A DNA stretch of 23,567 nt from CAG-411 sp045124315 (GTDB taxonomy: Bacteria; Bacillota; Clostridia; Lachnospirales; Lachnospiraceae): contig JBGVLO010000277.1 in the NCBI GenBank assembly GCA_045124315.1, positions 1 to 23,567 on the forward strand, written 5' to 3'. Within the stretch, counting starts at the first letter, position 1, and each line of letters begins with the position of its first letter. This document shows, piece by piece, positions 22,196-23,567 of this stretch. Made by a program: the position numbers and the translations under genes. Below the pieces are notes generated by a model, which saw nothing but the letters and a program-made list of their open reading frames with translations, was not told the DNA's origin and searched no databases.

Positions 22196-23392
22196 ATGAA
22201 AAAATATTTGTTAGGCTTGTTAACAGGTATTACTGCTGTTTTGTGTGTTGAACTGGCAGGATATGCTGTGGCAGATTATTTTTGTCAGGGAATAGGGGTG
22301 TATTTGGGAACAGATAATGCTGTTTTGGGAGAAGATACCACAAAGACACTGAGTAAAATGGGATTACTAAAAGGAAAGATTGAGAAGTATTTCATGAATG
22401 AGGTGGAAGACCAGGACATCGAAGATGGTATTTACAAGGGAATGTTAGAAGGATTAGGTGATCCGTACTCCTGCTACTATACAAAAGAAGAGTATGATGC
22501 GTTGATGGAAGATTCCAGTGGGGTATACTGTGGAATTGGAGCAACCGTCATGCAGAATTCGGAGACAGGGGCCATCTACATTATCAATGCTTTTGACGGT
22601 GGTGCAGCAAAGGAAGCAGGACTTTCTACGGGAGATATGATATATAAAGTAGAAGGGGAAGAAGTTGCAGGAGAAGACCTTAGTGAAGTTGTGGCGAAGA
22701 TGAAGGGAGAGGAAGGAACCAAAGTAAATATTGAAGTATATTTGTATGAGAAAAATGAATACAAAGAATATACATTGGAGAGACGCCAGATCGAGGTGCC
22801 GACCGTAGATTATGAAATGAAGGAAGACAATATTGGATATATCGCAGTGACTGCTTTTGATGAACCTACAGATGAACAGTTTATAGATGCAATGGAACAA
22901 TTGAACCAACAGGGGATGAAAGGTGTGATTGTAGACCTTAGAAACAATGGTGGGGGAATGTTAGAATCTGTGGTAAATATGTTGGATTACCTATTGCCAA
23001 AGGGAAAAGTGATCGTCTCCACAAAAGATAAAGATGGAAAAGGTGTGACATATACTGCCAAGAGTAATACGGAATGTGAGATACCTATGGTTATTTTGAT
23101 CAATGGAAATACAGCCAGTGCATCGGAAGTGTTTTCAGGTGCTCTGCAGGATTATGACAAGGCAACTCTAGTAGGTACAACCAGTTTTGGAAAAGGTATC
23201 GTGCAATCAGTTATGGCATTGGGAGATGGAAGTGCCATTAAGATTACTACATCGAAATACTTCACACCAAAGGGAAGAAATATTCATGGTACGGGAATTG
23301 AACCGGATATAATGGTCGAATCTTCCAGTGATTCAAAGACAGATAAGCAATACAAAGAGGCTTATTCGTTGATGAAACAGAGAATAAAATAG
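22196..23392 (+). CDS. S41-family C-terminal processing peptidase
   Basis: A 398-residue membrane-anchored serine protease of the CtpA/CtpB family. An N-terminal hydrophobic segment (about 4-27) is followed by a helical part, a PDZ domain (about 108-190) and the S41 catalytic domain. The Ser-Lys dyad is in NGNTASASE (serine at 308 or 310) and FGKG (Lys333). The helix PYSCYYTKEEY before the PDZ is typical of CtpA proteins. AAGGAGGAG gives a strong ribosome site. It follows the FtsEX-M23 genes by 64 bases and may process envelope proteins. Its TAG stop overlaps the first base of the GTAAGCG end of an inserted element, so its native last codons could have been changed. Confidence 0.92.
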   Translation: MKKYLLGLLTGITAVLCVELAGYAVADYFCQGIGVYLGTDNAVLGEDTTKTLSKMGLLKGKIEKYFMNEVEDQDIEDGIYKGMLEGLGDPYSCYYTKEEYDALMEDSSGVYCGIGATVMQNSETGAIYIINAFDGGAAKEAGLSTGDMIYKVEGEEVAGEDLSEVVAKMKGEEGTKVNIEVYLYEKNEYKEYTLERRQIEVPTVDYEMKEDNIGYIAVTAFDEPTDEQFIDAMEQLNQQGMKGVIVDLRNNGGGMLESVVNMLDYLLPKGKVIVSTKDKDGKGVTYTAKSNTECEIPMVILINGNTASASEVFSGALQDYDKATLVGTTSFGKGIVQSVMALGDGSAIKITTSKYFTPKGRNIHGTGIEPDIMVESSSDSKTDKQYKEAYSLMKQRIK

Positions 23393-23408
23393 TAAGCGAT
23401 TCAAAACA

Positions 23409-23463
23409 AGGCGTATAGTCAATCTGGCAAATTTATGCTACACTGGCCATACGCCTATTTTTT
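23409..23463. terminator. Hairpin terminator inside the IS end
   Basis: AGGCGTAT (23409-23416) pairs perfectly with ATACGCCT (23449-23456), followed by ATTTTTT on the plus strand (T run 23458-23463). On the minus strand it is followed by TGTTTTG. It can stop transcription arriving from ctpA as well as from the transposase gene. Confidence 0.75.
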
Positions 23464-23567
23464 ACACATGTTTTTTTCTGTTGTAAGATAGATGACAAAT
23501 ATCTGGAAGTTCTTTCGACCAAGGCAACAAGGAATCAATCACCTCTGGATTGTTGCAATAATCGTTG
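23462..23567 (-). CDS. IS66-family transposase, C-terminal fragment at window edge
   Basis: The last 34 codons of a minus-strand gene; the stop is TAA at 23462-23464. The visible part contains NNPEVIDSLLPWSKELPDIC. In IS66 transposases (TnpC/ORF3) the C-terminal element commonly ends with a LLPWS...LPxxC motif, and this is the basis of the call. The gene begins beyond the window, so it may be whole or broken. The GTAAGCG terminus 70 bases downstream of the stop supports it. The other genes usual for IS66, tnpA and tnpB, would lie outside. Confidence 0.65.
   Translation of the reverse strand, partial: NDYCNNPEVIDSLLPWSKELPDICHLSYNRKKHV

Larger units (their letters stand above)
23392..23567 (-). 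mobile_element. End of an IS66-family insertion sequence (partial)
   Basis: GTAAGCG starts at 23392, the terminal sequence typical of IS66-family elements. About 70 bases further in is the stop codon of a minus-strand reading frame whose end resembles the IS66 transposase C-terminus. The other end lies outside the window, so the expected 8-bp duplication (here ATAAAATA, 23384-23391) cannot be checked. The element continues beyond 23567. Confidence 0.6.

Overview
The window looks like a chromosome segment of a low-GC Gram-positive anaerobe, most likely a member of the Lachnospiraceae (Clostridia). This is inferred from gene content and not from any database search. The supporting points are AT-rich DNA with strong AGGAGG-type ribosome sites, an [FeFe]-hydrogenase maturase (HydE), a stand-alone MsmK/UgpC-type sugar ATPase next to a CdaR-type regulator, a DUF6465-like small protein, and an ftsE-ftsX-M23-ctpA cluster. 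I see no rRNA, tRNA, CRISPR array or prophage.

Layout. Positions 1-5700 (+) hold a low-molecular-weight protein tyrosine phosphatase, a CPBP membrane protease, nadA, hydE, and cysE followed by nth. trpF stands alone on the minus strand (5707-6315) behind its own promoter and a compactly folded leader. Positions 6593-11351 (+) hold a methyltransferase, a Dabb-domain protein, a DUF6465-like protein, an orphan ParA ATPase, a ComEC-like metallo-beta-lactamase lipoprotein, an aminotransferase and a small charged protein. A minus-strand pair follows (11456-13601): a FabG/YmfI-like reductase and a SpoVK/CbbX-like AAA ATPase with an N-terminal TerB-like region. Next come two envelope-type genes whose active sites look degenerate, an LCP-like/LytR_C protein and a GT26 (TagA/WecG)-like protein. 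Then come msmK/ugpC, cdaR, and the division and cell-wall cluster ftsE, ftsX, M23 peptidase and ctpA.

The most notable result is a set of very short, nearly all-palindrome insertion-like elements at 3833-3863 (31 bp), 8031-8060 (30 bp) and 13724-13858 (135 bp). All begin GTnACAG and end CTGTnAC. Each is flanked by an 8-bp direct repeat, perfect for two and 7 of 8 for the third. A GTAA terminus with 8-bp target duplication is the signature of the IS66 family. What appears to be the 3' end of an IS66-family transposase gene, with a GTAAGCG terminus, sits at the right edge of the window and abuts the ctpA stop codon. I infer that the short elements are IS66-related MITEs, all lying in untranslated leaders.

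Other points worth a second look are the trpF leader, a possible alternative-pairing attenuator before msmK, three successive hairpins before ftsE, repeated TTTTACTAA boxes at the left edge, and an inverted repeat across the nadA -10 box.
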